From contig NZ_FUXZ01000009.1 in assembly GCF_900167115.1 (NCBI RefSeq), forward strand, positions 1 to 64,000: DNA of 64,000 nucleotides. Reading direction: 5' to 3'. The translations under genes were made by a program, and so were the position numbers. Source of the stretch: Eubacterium uniforme. Its GTDB lineage: Bacteria > Bacillota > Clostridia > Lachnospirales > Lachnospiraceae. Every line of letters begins with the position of its first letter. The first letter of the stretch is position 1. Under the pieces are notes generated by a model. The model ran no database searches. It was given only the letters and a program-made list of their open reading frames with translations, and had not been told where the DNA came from. This document shows positions 53,242 through 61,750 of this stretch, one piece after another.

Positions 53242-55977
53242 CTACTCTTTATCTTTTAGGCTTTCAATAAATGCCTTAACATCCTCGTTTACGTCATCTA
53301 ATAAATATACTTTATCATTCTGCCGATTTCCAATTTCCTCTACTTTTTGGGAAATCTTCTTTTTTATATTCTCAAGTTCTCTTTCAAACTCTCTTGAAGA
53401 TATTACTTTGCAGCCAAAAGATAATGCAGTAACTCCTATAAGATTATCTGATGAAACAACGGTCATGTCTAAGTTTCTTCCAAACTTTCCTGCCATCATT
53501 TCAATAAATGTATCCGCTGTTTGATTCTCCTTAGTATAAAATACATTTATTCCTTTATAGACTTCATTTCTATCAGAGTTTCCTTTAACATTATATGCAT
53601 CATATACTACGTACACATCACCATCAAAATAGCTTTTGTATACGCATAACAAGTCATTAAGTTCATCTCTTGCACCATCTATGTTATCCTTAGATAGTTG
53701 CTTTAAACTACTAACTGCATAAATCACGTTATATCCATCGACAACAAGTAATTTCTTCTGTCTTTTTACTGGCTTATATACATATGGTTTATCATTTCTT
53801 ACTTTACCATTTACTGTAACTTTTCTTTTACTGGCATTAAGTTTACCTCTAATTTGCTCATTACTTTGATTAGTATGAAATATATTATCAGTATTTCCTT
53901 TTATACCATATGCATCAGCAAATATCTTCTCAAGACTTTTTTCTTCCTTTTTTAATTCCTGCTGTCTAACCTTAGCATTCTCCTTTGCAATGTCGATTAT
54001 ATCTTCATCACTAAGCTCGCCAAAGTCCTCTTCACTTCCACCATAATATGCATTTTTATATTTATTGAAGTTATCATCCGTAGTATGTTTTTTATCATAC
54101 ACTTCATCCCATGGTACATAGTAGCCAGCTCCATGACTACAGAATATTGAACCCACTGGATTATTTTCATCAAGTAGCGGATCATAAGCAATACTTTCTA
54201 TAACTTCTTCCTCATTATGGCAATCATCATATCCATCAAACACACAAACAATGCTTGCCTGTCCATGAGTATATGATGTTAATTCCTTCTGATAATTCTT
54301 AAATGTATAAACAGGTCCTCTTCCTGTTATCATAACTGAATCACTATTATCCTCTGAAACAGTACATGTACCTGACATCTTTTCGACATCCATCATACAT
54401 CTACCAATATGTTCTCTTGGAATCATAATGGTAAAACTATAATATGGTTCAAGCAATTTACAATCATTATTCATAAGGCCATGTCTAATCGCCCTGTATG
54501 TCGACTGTCTAAAGTCGCCACCCTCAGTATGTTTTGGATGAGCACGACCTGCAACAATTGATATCTTCATGTCTGTAATAGGACTACCTGTAAGTATTCC
54601 AACATGCTCCTTTTCTTCAAGATGAGTAAGAATCAATCTCTGCCAGTTAATAGCAAGCTGGTCCTTACTTATCTTACTTTCAAATATCAAGCCACTACCT
54701 CTTTCAAGTGGTTCTATTGCAAGTCCAACCTCAGCATAATGTCTTAATGGTTCATAATGACCAACACCATATGACAAATCGTTAACTGTTTCCTTGTATA
54801 ATACCTTACCTTCACCATACTCAATCAAAAGTCCAAATCTTTCTTCAACCACACTCTTTAATACTTCCATTTGAACCTCACCGAGAAGTGAAACTGTAAG
54901 TTCCTTAGTATCATTTTGATACTTAGTCTTCAATGTAGGATTCTCTTCTTCAAGAATCTTAAAAATGTTATAGACTTCATTATAATTATCATTATTAAGT
55001 GAATTAATACTGTAATTTAATACAGCATTTGTTATAGGTTCTATAACTGTTTTATCAGCACCAACACCCATTCCTATCTTTGTTTCCCTAAGGCCTGTTA
55101 AAGCAACAATATCGCCTGAGAAAGCCTTATCAACAGTTTCATAGGATTCACCATTTAAAAGTCTAATCTCATTTACTTTATCTTCTAAAACAACATCCTT
55201 AACACTTAAACTTCCACTCGTTATCTTTACATGTGTAAGTCTATTATCATTTTTATCCCTGTTTATCTTGTAAACAAATGCTCCGAATTCATCACCATAT
55301 TTTTTCTCAAGTGTGAATCCAGTGATTGCATCCAGCAGTTCCTTTACACCTTCTGCTTTAGTTGCAACACCACCGAATACTGGAAATACTTTTCGCTTTG
55401 AGATTAACATTTTTATATCACTATCATCAAGACTTCCACTTTCAAGATATTTATCAAGCAAATCTTCATCAAGTGTGGCAAGGCTTTCAAATAGTTCATC
55501 GCTATCAATGCTAAAATCAATCGCATTCTTTGATAATTTAAGAGCTATGTCTTCAATTGTTTTTTCTTTATCAGCACCAGCCTGATCAAGTTTATTAATA
55601 AAGATAAATGTTGGTACTTCATATCTGTCAAGCATATCCCAAAGTGTCTTTGTATGACCTGTAACCATGTCCGTACCACTTATAAGAAGAATGCATACAT
55701 CTAATACATTTAACACACTTTCTGTCTCATATGAAAAGTCAACATGTCCTGGTGTATCAACTAGTGTAATATTAGCATCACCATAAGAAAATCTTGCAAC
55801 CTTTGAAAAGATGGTAATACCCCTATTTCTTTCAATTGCATTATTATCAAGGACCGTATCCTTATTATCAATTTTACCCTGATTCTTAATAGCACCCGAC
55901 ACAAAAAGCATGGACTCTGACAAGGTTGTCTTGCCTGAGTCCACCGATGCTAAAATTCCAATATTAATCTTCTTCAT
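53242..55977 (-). CDS. TetM-like translational GTPase fused to a C-terminal YacP/Rae1-like NYN nuclease domain
   Basis: A 911-aa protein. Residues 1-640 are a ribosome-protection/EF-G-type GTPase: ASVDSGKTT (10-18), RGITI switch 1 (52-56), DTPGHVD with catalytic His78, NKLD (128-131), then beta-barrel and domains III-V including GEVQMEVLKSVVEERFG and HTEGGDFRQSTYRAIRHGL. A basic helical linker (about 655-735) leads to an NYN domain (741-865): LLVVDGYNVIYA, VYDAYN, QTADTFIEMM and VSSDNL give the acidic residues of a metal-dependent RNase. The NYN part resembles YacP/Rae1, an A-site mRNA endonuclease. The predicted role is cleavage of mRNA or rRNA on stalled ribosomes. Confidence 0.88.
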   Translation of the reverse strand: MKKINIGILASVDSGKTTLSESMLFVSGAIKNQGKIDNKDTVLDNNAIERNRGITIFSKVARFSYGDANITLVDTPGHVDFSYETESVLNVLDVCILLISGTDMVTGHTKTLWDMLDRYEVPTFIFINKLDQAGADKEKTIEDIALKLSKNAIDFSIDSDELFESLATLDEDLLDKYLESGSLDDSDIKMLISKRKVFPVFGGVATKAEGVKELLDAITGFTLEKKYGDEFGAFVYKINRDKNDNRLTHVKITSGSLSVKDVVLEDKVNEIRLLNGESYETVDKAFSGDIVALTGLRETKIGMGVGADKTVIEPITNAVLNYSINSLNNDNYNEVYNIFKILEEENPTLKTKYQNDTKELTVSLLGEVQMEVLKSVVEERFGLLIEYGEGKVLYKETVNDLSYGVGHYEPLRHYAEVGLAIEPLERGSGLIFESKISKDQLAINWQRLILTHLEEKEHVGILTGSPITDMKISIVAGRAHPKHTEGGDFRQSTYRAIRHGLMNNDCKLLEPYYSFTIMIPREHIGRCMMDVEKMSGTCTVSEDNSDSVMITGRGPVYTFKNYQKELTSYTHGQASIVCVFDGYDDCHNEEEVIESIAYDPLLDENNPVGSIFCSHGAGYYVPWDEVYDKKHTTDDNFNKYKNAYYGGSEEDFGELSDEDIIDIAKENAKVRQQELKKEEKSLEKIFADAYGIKGNTDNIFHTNQSNEQIRGKLNASKRKVTVNGKVRNDKPYVYKPVKRQKKLLVVDGYNVIYAVSSLKQLSKDNIDGARDELNDLLCVYKSYFDGDVYVVYDAYNVKGNSDRNEVYKGINVFYTKENQTADTFIEMMAGKFGRNLDMTVVSSDNLIGVTALSFGCKVISSREFERELENIKKKISQKVEEIGNRQNDKVYLLDDVNEDVKAFIESLKDKE

Positions 55978-56002
55978 TCTAGGTCAGTATTTCCTTACTT
56001 AA

Positions 56003-56254
56003 TTAATCAAGAATACCCTCATTGTATTCTTTCTGCCATTCGTCAATGATTCTCTCTTCCTTTGGATCATCCGTAGCAAATGTTTCCACATAAATATCTA
56101 TTATTTCTTCTTCGCTTAAATCTTCGCCATATACTTCCTCAAATGGCTCATCCTTAAACTCATCATAGAAATCAATCAGCTGACACTTTACATCATCAGC
56201 ATCAATTTTGGTTAATAAATTTTCCACATACTCTCTTGCTTCTCTTTTATCCAT
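56003..56254 (-). CDS. Small acidic protein of unknown function
   Basis: The 83-aa, strongly acidic protein (MDKREAREYVENLLTKIDAD...) is predicted almost fully helical with no cysteine cluster or membrane segment. AGGAGG lies 6 bases before the start. It sits 25 bases upstream of the GTPase-NYN gene on minus and 21 bases downstream of metA, so it is probably cotranscribed with one or both. It could be an accessory factor of the fusion protein, but that is only positional inference. Confidence 0.6.
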   Translation of the reverse strand: MDKREAREYVENLLTKIDADDVKCQLIDFYDEFKDEPFEEVYGEDLSEEEIIDIYVETFATDDPKEERIIDEWQKEYNEGILD

Positions 56255-56275
56255 ACATGTCCTCCTAAAAAGTTA

Positions 56276-57184
56276 CTATTCAAGCTCATATGGTGTAGTC
56301 TGATATACATAGTAATTAAGCCAATTACTATATAAACAGTTTGATGTGCTTCTCCATGTAAGCTCTGGCTTATTAGCAGGATCATCATCCTCATAATAAT
56401 TCACCGGAATCTGAGGATTAAGTCCTTTAGCCAAATCCCTTTTATACTCCTTATCAAGAGTTAATCTATCGTACTCAAGATGACCTAAAACAAATATCTG
56501 TTTTCCATCATCCGCGAGTACAAGTAAAACTCCTGCCTCTTTTGATTTTGCCAAAATTGTAAGATGAGGATTAGCTTCTATTTCTGCTGCTTTTACACCA
56601 GTATGTCTTGAATGCGGTGCATAAAAAACATCATCGAATCCTCTTACAATAGGCGTCTTTCTATGAAGCACCCTGTGTTTGTAAATTCCTGAAAGTTTTT
56701 GTTTTAACTGATATTTCTTAATTCCATAATGATAGTAAAGACCAGCCTGTGCTCCCCAACATATATGAAGAGTACTAGTAACATGAGTCTTTGACCACTC
56801 CATAATTTCCTTAAGTTCATCCCAGTAGTCAACTTCATCAAATTCCAAGTGTTCAATTGGTGCTCCTGTAATAATCATTCCATCGAATTTATGATCTTTA
56901 ATCTCACTAAATGAACTATAAAACTTATTAATATGACTTGCAGGTGTTGTCTTTGAAATATGAGTATCCATCATAAGAAAAGTAACATCCACCTGAAGCG
57001 GTGTATTACTAAGTTCTCTTAGTAATTGTAATTCTGTATCTTCTTTAAGAGGCATTAGATTCGCAATTATTATCTTTAAAGGTCTAATGTCCTGAGACAT
57101 AGCTCTTTTTTCATCCATAACGAATATATTCTCTGTTTCAAGTATTTTTTTAGCTGGTAAATCGCCCTGAATTTTAATCGGCAT
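56276..57184 (-). CDS. metAA: Homoserine O-acetyltransferase (MetA type)
   Basis: A 302-aa class-I-glutamine-amidotransferase-like enzyme that activates homoserine for methionine synthesis. Catalytic Cys142 lies in [15 protein letters not shown], and His235 and Glu237 in LGHLEYD. Position 111 is Glu (GAPIEHLEF); in this family Glu rather than Gly at 111 goes with acetyl-CoA instead of succinyl-CoA. The numbering matches the family standard without gaps, so the acetyl call is reasonable. AGGAGG precedes the start region. No other methionine gene is in the window. Confidence 0.93.
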   Translation of the reverse strand: MPIKIQGDLPAKKILETENIFVMDEKRAMSQDIRPLKIIIANLMPLKEDTELQLLRELSNTPLQVDVTFLMMDTHISKTTPASHINKFYSSFSEIKDHKFDGMIITGAPIEHLEFDEVDYWDELKEIMEWSKTHVTSTLHICWGAQAGLYYHYGIKKYQLKQKLSGIYKHRVLHRKTPIVRGFDDVFYAPHSRHTGVKAAEIEANPHLTILAKSKEAGVLLVLADDGKQIFVLGHLEYDRLTLDKEYKRDLAKGLNPQIPVNYYEDDDPANKPELTWRSTSNCLYSNWLNYYVYQTTPYELE

Positions 57185-57253
57185 CTAACTATCCTCCTTA
57201 ATTATTTAAATTATTTATATACTTTTAATAATTTATCTCTCATATAAATCTGA

Positions 57254-59209
57254 TTATTCCTCTATCATAGATAGAAAATCTTCTTCAGATATTATAGGAA
57301 CTCCAAGTTCCTTAGCTTTTTTATTCTTACCAGAATTTGAATTAATGTCATTATTAATTAAAAAGCTTGTTTTTCCAGTAACAGAACCTGTTACCTTTCC
57401 ACCAAGTTTTTCAATTACTTCCTTAACTTCATCTCTATTCTTAAAGTGATTAACTGAACCTGTAATAACAAATACTTTTCCAGCTAACTTATCAGAAGAT
57501 TCTTCATTAGCGACTTCTTCAAACTCTATTTCATCAAGCAAATTATTAATTCTATTTTTATTATCTTCATCACTTAAATAGTTCTCAATTTCTTTAGCGA
57601 TAACATCACCTATACCCTCTATGGATACTAGGTCTTCATACTTCGCATTTAGAATATCATTACACTTATTATTATAATACATAGCAATAAGTTTTGCCAC
57701 AGTTAAACCAACATTTGCTATGCCTAAAGCATTAATGAAATTAGCTGGTTTAACCTTTCTGCTATCATTAATTGCCTTTATCAAATTATCATACGACTTT
57801 CTTCCAAAGCCAGGCATATTAACTATATCTTCTTCAAATCTATCAAGTTTAAAAATATCAGCATATTCTTTAATAAAGCCATGTCCAATAAACTTAACTA
57901 GAGTTTCTTCTGATAAGCCATCAATATTAAATGCATCTCTTGAAACAAATAATGTAAAGCTCTTTATGTGTTTCGCTGAACACTCCTTATTAATGCAGTG
58001 AAGAGTCTTAACTCCATTCTCGTTCTTTATAACAACTTCTCCGCCACATGCAGGACATGTCTTTGGTATTTCAAGATTTCCACTCTTTGTAATATTTTCA
58101 TCAATTTGTGGAATAATCATATTCGCCTTATAAACTGTTATTTCATCGCCAATACCTAGTTCAAGACTTTCAACTATACTTAAGTTATGAACACTCGCTC
58201 TTGAAACCGTTGTTCCTTCAAGTTCAACCGGCTCAAATATGGCAACTGGATTTATAAGTCCTGTTCTACTTGGACTCCATTCCATTTCTAACAAATGTGT
58301 TGTTGCAATCTCATCAGCCCACTTAAATGCAATACCATTTCTCGGGAATTTAGCTGTACTTCCAAGTGAAATTCCATATTCAATATCATTAAACACAAGA
58401 ACAAGTCCATCAGATGGTAAATCATAAGTCTTAATCTTTTCTTCAAAGAAACCAACTCTTTCAACTACATCTTCACTTCCAACAAGGTAATGCTCAACTA
58501 CATCAAATCCCTGATCTTTTAGCCATTCAAACTGATTCATAATTTCATTATTAAAATCCACACCTTCAGCACTAATAAGAGCAAATGCATAGAAATTCAC
58601 ATTTCTTTTTGCTGTTATTTCATTGCTAAGCTGACGCACTGAACCAGCACATAGATTTCTTGGGTTCTTATACTTTGATTCAACATCTTCAATTGATTCA
58701 TTAATCATCTCAAAATCAGAATATTTAATTATTGCTTCGCCTCTTAAAACCAACTCGCCTTTATGTTTTATGTTAACCGGAATGTTTTTGAAAACCTTAG
58801 CGTTATTAGTAACAACTTCACCTACAACACCATTACCTCTAGTAACAGCGCTAAAAAGTTTACCATCTCTATATGTAAGTACAATTGTAAGTCCATCAAG
58901 TTTCCAAGATAACACCCCTTTATGATTACCTAAAAATGAAGCAAGTGCTTCCCTATCCTTTGTCTTATCAAGTGATAACATAGGCGAATCATGAGTTTGC
59001 TTTGGAAGTTCAGATAAAACTTCATAACCAACATTTATTGTAGGACTATTTGATAAAACAAGTCCTGTTTCTTCTTCAAGTTTAACTAATTCATCATATA
59101 AGGCATCATACTCCTTATTGCTCATTATCTCTTCACCCTGCTGATAATATGCGTATCCAGCCTTGTTAAGAATTTCCACCAATTCCTTTATACGTTTCTC
59201 TTTATCCAT
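57254..59209 (-). CDS. ligA: NAD-dependent DNA ligase
   Basis: The 651-aa replication and repair ligase has domain Ia, then adenylation motif SWKLDGLT (Lys103 is the nucleophile), the RNPRNLCAGSVRQL region, the OB fold, a Cys4 zinc finger (CPACGG...CINKECSAKH), helix-hairpin-helix repeats and a C-terminal BRCT domain (LAGKVFVITGSVNHFKNRDEVKEVIE). The length and order are standard. It acts on nicked DNA using NAD. It lies between metA and the pseudouridine synthase gene. Confidence 0.97.
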   Translation of the reverse strand: MDKEKRIKELVEILNKAGYAYYQQGEEIMSNKEYDALYDELVKLEEETGLVLSNSPTINVGYEVLSELPKQTHDSPMLSLDKTKDREALASFLGNHKGVLSWKLDGLTIVLTYRDGKLFSAVTRGNGVVGEVVTNNAKVFKNIPVNIKHKGELVLRGEAIIKYSDFEMINESIEDVESKYKNPRNLCAGSVRQLSNEITAKRNVNFYAFALISAEGVDFNNEIMNQFEWLKDQGFDVVEHYLVGSEDVVERVGFFEEKIKTYDLPSDGLVLVFNDIEYGISLGSTAKFPRNGIAFKWADEIATTHLLEMEWSPSRTGLINPVAIFEPVELEGTTVSRASVHNLSIVESLELGIGDEITVYKANMIIPQIDENITKSGNLEIPKTCPACGGEVVIKNENGVKTLHCINKECSAKHIKSFTLFVSRDAFNIDGLSEETLVKFIGHGFIKEYADIFKLDRFEEDIVNMPGFGRKSYDNLIKAINDSRKVKPANFINALGIANVGLTVAKLIAMYYNNKCNDILNAKYEDLVSIEGIGDVIAKEIENYLSDEDNKNRINNLLDEIEFEEVANEESSDKLAGKVFVITGSVNHFKNRDEVKEVIEKLGGKVTGSVTGKTSFLINNDINSNSGKNKKAKELGVPIISEEDFLSMIEE

Positions 59210-59299
59210 TAATCATTCTCCATAATCACGTTTTATAGATTTATATAACTCAAATATCAATTCACTTAATTAATATCATAATATATTAATTATTCTTAC

Positions 59300-60016
59300 C
59301 TATTTTACTAATTCTTCTACTTCTTCCTTGCTTAAAACTCTGTATGTTCCAGACTTAAGTTTTCCAAGTTTTATATTACAAACTCTTACTCTCTTTAAAT
59401 CAGATACTGTATATCCAAAGTAATCACACATACGTCTAATCTGTCTATTAAGTCCCTGTGTAAGAATAATATTAAAACTTGTTTCAGTTAATTTAGTAAC
59501 CTTACACTCTTTAGTTACAGTATCTAATATAGGAACTCCGCTTCTCATACCTTCTAAGAATTCATCTGTAATAGGCTTACTTACATGAACCACGTACTCT
59601 TTTTCCTTATTATTCCTTGATCTCATAATCTTATTAACAAGTTCCCCATCCGTAGTAAGTAAAATCAAGCCATGTGAGTTCTTATCAAGTCTTCCAAGAT
59701 AAACAAGCTTTTTATCAAAACCAATTGCTTTAATAATATTGTCTTTATTATTTAAATCATTCGTGCATTCGATTCCTACTGGCTTATTATAGGCTATTAC
59801 AATCTGTTCCATCTTTGTATCAGAGATTACTTTTCCGTCAACCGTTACCTTGATCTTTCCACTTTCGTAGTCATCAAGATTTATCTTTTCACCCATTAAA
59901 ACATCCCTGTCATCAATTGTTACTCTACCCTCGTCAATAAGCCTATCTGCTTCTCTTCTTGAACAATATCCTATTTCACTAAAAAATTTATTTAAACGAA
60001 TTAATCTATTTTCCAT
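59300..60016 (-). CDS. rRNA pseudouridine synthase (RluB/RluE/RluF family)
   Basis: The 238-aa protein has an N-terminal S4 RNA-binding domain (RLNKFFSEIGYCSRREADRLIDEGRV), then the catalytic motif LGRLDKNSHGLILLTTDGEL with the nucleophilic Asp, and GLNRQIRRMCDYFGYTV near the end. The set fits RluF-type synthases that act on 23S rRNA, probably a single U in the large-subunit core. The precise site is not predictable. It is alone between ligA and a terminator. Confidence 0.9.
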   Translation of the reverse strand: MENRLIRLNKFFSEIGYCSRREADRLIDEGRVTIDDRDVLMGEKINLDDYESGKIKVTVDGKVISDTKMEQIVIAYNKPVGIECTNDLNNKDNIIKAIGFDKKLVYLGRLDKNSHGLILLTTDGELVNKIMRSRNNKEKEYVVHVSKPITDEFLEGMRSGVPILDTVTKECKVTKLTETSFNIILTQGLNRQIRRMCDYFGYTVSDLKRVRVCNIKLGKLKSGTYRVLSKEEVEELVK

Positions 60017-60072
60017 AACGCATTATATTTTACCATATTTGCTGCAAATATTAAACATTCATAAGCATTTAA

Positions 60073-60104
60073 AAAGTCCTCAAACTAAATTAGTTTAAGG
60101 ACTT
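60073..60104 (-). terminator. Rho-independent terminator of thiT
   Basis: On minus, AAGTCCT..AAACTAA-TT-TAGTTT..AGGACTT then TTT. Confidence 0.8.
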
Positions 60105-60117
60105 AATATAAACATTT

Positions 60118-60924
60118 TTATAAATACGCTATAGCTAAACCAACTACTAGTACAACAAATAAAATTATACAACCAATTGTAGCCTGTAATTTTGACTTTT
60201 TCTTATCTTCCTTATCTTCACGTGAAGCAACAATTCTACCGGCAAGTCTAATAGCTTGTGAAACTGGCGCAAGTGAAATTAAGATAAGAGTAATTATACC
60301 TTCAACACCAAGGTATGAAATATTATAAGTTAATGAATAAACAAGTGGTGACTGTCCTTTTGGCGCATACTCAGCGAAAAATACAACACCTGAAAGCACA
60401 GAAAATACATATCTTCCTAAAACACCAAGAATGTAACCAATCTGTAAACCACCAAACTCAAATACAGTTGATTCTGTTTTCTTATCAATATGATGACCAA
60501 TACCTGAAAGACCAAGCGCACCAAATGCTAATGGATAATCAGTTAATAACTGTGGCAATGTAACAATATAAGGATCAACAATCAACTGTAATAATCCATA
60601 TGTTACACCTGCTAAAATACCAGCACCAATACCATACCAATAACCTATAAGACATATAAACATCATACTAAATAATGTAATTGATCCACCCATTGGCATC
60701 TTAAATAACTTCATGTTACTTGCAACAAATGCAAGTGCAATAAATACTGCTGAAACTGTAAGCTGTTTTGTTGAAATCTTAACATCACGCTTACCAATAA
60801 AGTACGCAGCCACAACCAAAGCGATAACCATCAACACAATAATTGAAGCTTTACCTGCTGTTGTTAAATCGTAACTTCCTGCATCTTTATTATACTTTGC
60901 AAAAATATTAGCTAAATATAACAT
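60118..60924 (-). CDS. thiT: ThiT-like thiamine transporter, ECF S component
   Basis: The 268-aa membrane protein has an N-terminal helix (IIVLMVIALVVAAYFIG) and then the six-helix ThiT core: AVFIALAFVASNMKLFKMPMGG, SITLFSMMFICLIGYWYG, GVTYGLLQLIVDPYIV and DYPLAFGALGLSG. A final helix follows. S components bind thiamine and use a shared ECF ATPase module encoded elsewhere. The N-terminal and C-terminal helices are longer than usual. GGAGG precedes the start. A strong promoter lies just upstream; thiN is the next gene on the same strand. Confidence 0.88.
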   Translation of the reverse strand: MLYLANIFAKYNKDAGSYDLTTAGKASIIVLMVIALVVAAYFIGKRDVKISTKQLTVSAVFIALAFVASNMKLFKMPMGGSITLFSMMFICLIGYWYGIGAGILAGVTYGLLQLIVDPYIVTLPQLLTDYPLAFGALGLSGIGHHIDKKTESTVFEFGGLQIGYILGVLGRYVFSVLSGVVFFAEYAPKGQSPLVYSLTYNISYLGVEGIITLILISLAPVSQAIRLAGRIVASREDKEDKKKSKLQATIGCIILFVVLVVGLAIAYL

Positions 60925-60979
60925 AAAAATCCTCCTACAGCCTTACGGCTTCCCTAGCGATTATATTATTTCGGCTATG

Positions 60980-61008
60980 AATATACCATAGTAGAATATT
61001 TTTGTCAA
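60980..61008 (-). promoter_or_regulatory. Strong sigma-A-type promoter of thiT
   Basis: On minus, TTGACA and TATATT with a 17-base spacer, about 55 bases before thiT. The leader carries CGCTAGGGAAGCC, a fragment reminiscent of the 3' end of TPP riboswitches, but the rest of that aptamer is absent. Confidence 0.7.
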
Positions 61009-61043
61009 ATAAAGCAAAACTATACCAAGTTAGTAAACTTCTA

Positions 61044-61661
61044 TTATTTTTGTACTGACCACATAATGATTAAAACACCATCTTCAACGGAAATTCTTGC
61101 TTCTTTATCAATGAATGAATTACTAACTCCAAGCGCAAAATCTGAAGTAAGTGTAACATCTCTAACTTCATACTTAAGTCCTTCAATTGATACATGATTT
61201 ACATCCCCACCGTGAGCAAATACAGAGACATCCCCCTTCATGCCTTTTGGAAATACTATATAATCATTATATATTGCAGTAATCATGGTTTCATCCCCAA
61301 CCATGGTTATGTTGTAACCTTGCTTGGTATAATTACAAATCATTTGTAAATTAGCTATGGTGTGAGCAATTCTCTTACCACCTAATCCCCCAAATATAAC
61401 GAAGTTTGTAAAACCTTCTTTTATACCATGTCGCATACACATTTCCATGTCTGTTTCATCTTTTTCAACTTTAAGTTTTATAACATTCTTATGAGCAGGA
61501 ACCGGTGCTGAATCAAAATCACCTATTACAACATCAGGTGTTAATCCTTTGTTTTTTAAATACTGATATCCAGCATCTGCAGCTATAATCAAATCTCCAT
61601 CTTTTTTGTTTATGCCTAAATTCTTGCAATCTCCTGCACCTACTATAAAACATGTACTCAT
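61044..61661 (-). CDS. thiN: Thiamine diphosphokinase
   Basis: A 205-aa enzyme that converts thiamine to thiamine pyrophosphate. The motifs are FIVGAGDCKNL near the start, LIIAADAGYQYLKNKGLTPDVVIGDFDS and DETDMEMCMRHGI, then the GGLGGKRIAHTIANLQM loop and the C-terminal beta domain (SIEGLKYEV, LGVSNSFIDKEARISVEDG). The start at 61661 follows AAAGGT. Together with thiT it forms a thiamine uptake and activation pair. Confidence 0.93.
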   Translation of the reverse strand: MSTCFIVGAGDCKNLGINKKDGDLIIAADAGYQYLKNKGLTPDVVIGDFDSAPVPAHKNVIKLKVEKDETDMEMCMRHGIKEGFTNFVIFGGLGGKRIAHTIANLQMICNYTKQGYNITMVGDETMITAIYNDYIVFPKGMKGDVSVFAHGGDVNHVSIEGLKYEVRDVTLTSDFALGVSNSFIDKEARISVEDGVLIIMWSVQK

Positions 61662-61718
61662 ATTTATACCTTTCATTCCCAAAACATATAGTAATTCTTA
61701 AATATTCTTTATCATATA

Positions 61719-61750
61719 AATATCAGACGGGTCTCCCCGTCTGATATTTT
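61719..61750 (-). terminator. Rho-independent terminator at the end of the coiled-coil membrane protein gene
   Basis: AAATATCAGACGGG / CCCGTCTGATATTT with a 3-base loop; it begins at the stop codon of the gene ending at 61749. Confidence 0.85.

Noticed and set aside
53242-55977. Calling this a plain tetracycline-resistance gene (tetM/tetW)
   Set aside because: It is about 270 residues longer than TetM because of the NYN domain, and resistance cannot be claimed from sequence.
60925-60979. Possible TPP riboswitch in the thiT leader
   Set aside because: Only a short stretch resembling the 3' end is present; the promoter lies where the rest of the aptamer would have to be.
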